Origin: Oceanospirillaceae bacterium
Lineage (GTDB): Bacteria > Pseudomonadota > Gammaproteobacteria > Pseudomonadales > Balneatricaceae
Direction of reading: 5' to 3'
Length of the DNA stretch: 6,704 nt
Assembly (NCBI GenBank): GCA_023954795.1
Contig: JAGSHA010000178.1
Span: 1-6,704, forward strand
Part shown: positions 5,441-6,704 of the stretch, in pieces
Layout: every line of letters begins with the position of its first letter
How positions within the stretch are numbered: the stretch's first letter is position 1
Made by a program: the position numbers and the translations under genes
Notes under the pieces: model-generated
The model's database searches: none
What the model was told of the DNA's origin: nothing
What the model saw: the letters and a program-made list of their open reading frames with translations, nothing else

Positions 5441-5809
5441 ATGATTCAAACTGAATCTATGCTTGATGTCGCTGACAACAGCGGTGCTAAGCGTGTGCAG
5501 TGTATTAAGGTCCTAGGCGGTTCTCACCGTCGTTACGCAAGCGTCGGTGACGTTATTAAAGTTACCGTCAAGGAAGCAATTCCGCGTGGCAAAGTGAAGA
5601 AAGGTCAGGTCCTGAAGGCTGTTGTGGTACGTACCCGTAAGGGTGTTCGTCGTCCAGACGGCTCAGTAATCCGCTTTGATACTAACTCAGCGGTATTGCT
5701 GAACGCTAGCGATGCACCTATCGGTACTCGTATCTTTGGCCCAGTAACGCGTGAACTTCGTACTGAGAAGTTCATGAAAATCGTTTCCCTGGCGCCTGAA
5801 GTGCTATAA
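5441..5809 (+). CDS. rplN: 50S ribosomal protein L14
   Basis: L14 binds 23S rRNA at the subunit interface and forms intersubunit bridges with 16S helices. The 122-residue product (123 in E. coli) opens MIQTESMLDVADNSGAKRVQCIKVLGG and has the family signature GDVIKVTVKEAIPRGKVKKG, then VVVRTRKGVRRPDGSVIRFD and GTRIFGPVTRELR. GGAG lies six bases before the ATG. First gene of the spc operon by comparison with other gammaproteobacteria. A 96-bp spacer with two hairpins separates it from rplX. Confidence 0.97.
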   Translation: MIQTESMLDVADNSGAKRVQCIKVLGGSHRRYASVGDVIKVTVKEAIPRGKVKKGQVLKAVVVRTRKGVRRPDGSVIRFDTNSAVLLNASDAPIGTRIFGPVTRELRTEKFMKIVSLAPEVL

Positions 5810-5811
5810 AG

Positions 5812-5833
5812 ATCAAACTCCAAGTAGTTTGAT
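5812..5833 (+). repeat. 8-bp hairpin after rplN
   Basis: ATCAAACT (5812-5819) pairs perfectly with AGTTTGAT (5826-5833) around the loop CCAAGT. It starts two bases after the rplN stop and lies seven bases upstream of the terminator-like hairpin. It may be a 3'-end or processing structure; it has few G-C pairs and no T-tract. Confidence 0.6.
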
Positions 5834-5839
5834 TTATGT

Positions 5840-5873
5840 AAAAACGCTAACGCCGAGAGGCGTTGGCGTTTTT
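5840..5873 (+). terminator. Terminator-like hairpin inside the spc operon (rplN-rplX)
   Basis: A 15-bp stem pairs 5840-5854 with 5859-5873, with a single T-G wobble, closed by a GAGA (GNRA) tetraloop. The stem is built of AAAAACGC and its complement GGCGTTTTT-type arm, so the A5/T5 ends give a tail of five T residues. It has the form of an intrinsic terminator on either strand. It is odd because rplX, rplE and, by known gene order, further essential genes follow it, and no clear promoter is visible between it and rplX. It may be a partial attenuator, an RNase III-type processing site or an mRNA stabiliser. Confidence 0.75.
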
Positions 5874-5905
5874 GAGCATGAGAAGGACGTAGGAAAGAGG
5901 TATTT

Positions 5906-6220
5906 ATGCTTAAAATTAGACGTGAAGACGAAGTAATCGTCATCGCAGGAAAAGACAAAGGCAAGCGTGGCAAAGTCATGCGTGTCCAGGATAACGGTCG
6001 TGTGATCGTATCCGGTATCAACATGGTGAAGAAACACACCAAACCTAACCCAATGCTGGGTCAGGCTGGCGGCATCGTCGAAAAAGAAGCGGCTCTGGCT
6101 GTTTCTAACGTTGCTATCTTCAACCCTCAGACGGGCAAAGGCGATCGCGTTGGCTTCAAGATTCTTGAAGACGGTACTAAGACGCGCATCTTCAAGTCCT
6201 CTGGCGAAGCGATCAGCTAA
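5906..6220 (+). CDS. rplX: 50S ribosomal protein L24
   Basis: L24 is one of the two assembly-initiator proteins of the 50S subunit and binds the 5' region of 23S rRNA. The 104-residue length equals the E. coli protein. It starts MLKIRREDEVIVIAGKDKGKRGKV, the KOW motif region, followed by INMVKKHTKPNP, GGIVEKEAALAVSNVAIFNP and KGDRVGFK. AGAGG (5896-5900) lies five bases before the ATG. It is separated from rplN by the terminator-like hairpin and from rplE by 14 bp. Confidence 0.97.
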   Translation: MLKIRREDEVIVIAGKDKGKRGKVMRVQDNGRVIVSGINMVKKHTKPNPMLGQAGGIVEKEAALAVSNVAIFNPQTGKGDRVGFKILEDGTKTRIFKSSGEAIS

Positions 6221-6234
6221 GGGGAATTGTTGAT

Positions 6235-6704
6235 ATGTCTAGATTGAAAGCGCTTTATAAAGATTCTGTTCAGCAGCAGCTGAAAGAAGAGCTGTCCAGC
6301 CCGAACATCATGGCTGTGCCTCGTTTGACCAAAATCACCCTGAACATGGGTGTAGGTGAAGCATTGGGCGATAAGAAACTGCTGGATTTCGCAGTTGCTG
6401 ATATGACAAAAATCGCCGGTCAGAAGCCAGTAGTTACTCTGGCTCGTAAATCTATCGCGGGCTTTAAAGTTCGTGAAGGTTGGCCGATTGGTTGTAAAGT
6501 TACCCTGCGCGGCGAGCGCATGTGGGAATTCCTGGATCGCATGGTAGATATTTCTATCCCGCGTATCCGTGACTTCCGTGGCCTGAATCCGAAATCTTTC
6601 GACGGTCGTGGTAACTACAGCATGGGTGTTAAAGAGCAAATTATATTCCCGGAAATCGATTACGATAAAGTAGACCGTGTACGTGGTATGGACATTACCA
6701 TCAC
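6235..6704 (+). CDS. rplE: 50S ribosomal protein L5 (partial, 3' end outside window)
   Basis: L5 binds 5S rRNA and 23S helix 84 and contacts P-site tRNA in the central protuberance. The first 156 residues are present, about 23 short of the usual 179. The protein starts MSRLKALYKDSV and contains VPRLTKITLNMGVGEA, ARKSIAGFKVREGWPIGCKVTLRGERMWEF, IPRIRDFRGLNPKSFDGRGNYSMGVKEQIIFPEIDYDKVD and ends in GMDITIT. AAGGGGA at the rplX stop is the ribosome binding site. In E. coli the S8 repressor binds the mRNA at the start of this gene; I could not find a convincing equivalent here. Confidence 0.97.
   Translation, partial: MSRLKALYKDSVQQQLKEELSSPNIMAVPRLTKITLNMGVGEALGDKKLLDFAVADMTKIAGQKPVVTLARKSIAGFKVREGWPIGCKVTLRGERMWEFLDRMVDISIPRIRDFRGLNPKSFDGRGNYSMGVKEQIIFPEIDYDKVDRVRGMDITI

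Noticed and set aside
6190..6300. S8 repressor binding site (16S h21 mimic) at the rplX-rplE junction, as in E. coli.
   Set aside because: I looked for the CTGCAT-type core and the flanking stem around the rplE start and found neither; regulation may differ or the site may be elsewhere.

Overview
The window is the junction of the str, S10 and spc ribosomal-protein operons of a gammaproteobacterium, all on the + strand. The proteins are closest by eye to Pseudomonas/Oceanospirillales-type orthologues (for example the L3 stretch GQCQTPGRVWKGKK and the L22 start MEVAAKL). GC content looks near 50% and codon use is strongly biased (CTG, CGT, GGT), as expected for very highly expressed genes. I cannot name a genus with confidence.

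Layout: the 3' end of tuf (EF-Tu) closes the str operon and is followed by an intrinsic terminator. A promoter with a very short leader then starts the S10 operon: rpsJ, rplC, rplD, rplW, rplB, rpsS, rplV, rpsC, rplP, rpmC, rpsQ. A second candidate promoter overlaps the rpsQ stop codon and would start the spc operon: rplN, rplX, rplE (cut by the window end). Genes within the S10 operon are tightly packed, with spacers of 2-22 bp and two overlaps (rplD/rplW and rplP/rpmC). There are three exceptions, and they hold the interesting sequence: rpsJ-rplC (121 bp), rpsQ-rplN (75 bp) and rplN-rplX (96 bp).

All genes encode 30S or 50S proteins made together for ribosome assembly; S10 is also the transcription antitermination factor NusE, and L4 is the autogenous repressor of the S10 operon in E. 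coli.

The main discovery is in the rpsJ-rplC spacer. About 51 nt (676-726) align without gaps to domain I of 23S rRNA around helices H19-H20, the region that binds L4. The three H19 stem pairs that differ from E. coli are all compensated, so an rRNA-like fold is preserved. The element ends just upstream of the rplC ribosome binding site, and L4 is encoded by the gene after rplC. This suggests autogenous control by overt rRNA mimicry at a place different from the E. coli S10 leader. Second in interest is a 15-bp terminator-like hairpin with a GNRA loop and U tail inside the spc operon, between rplN and rplX.
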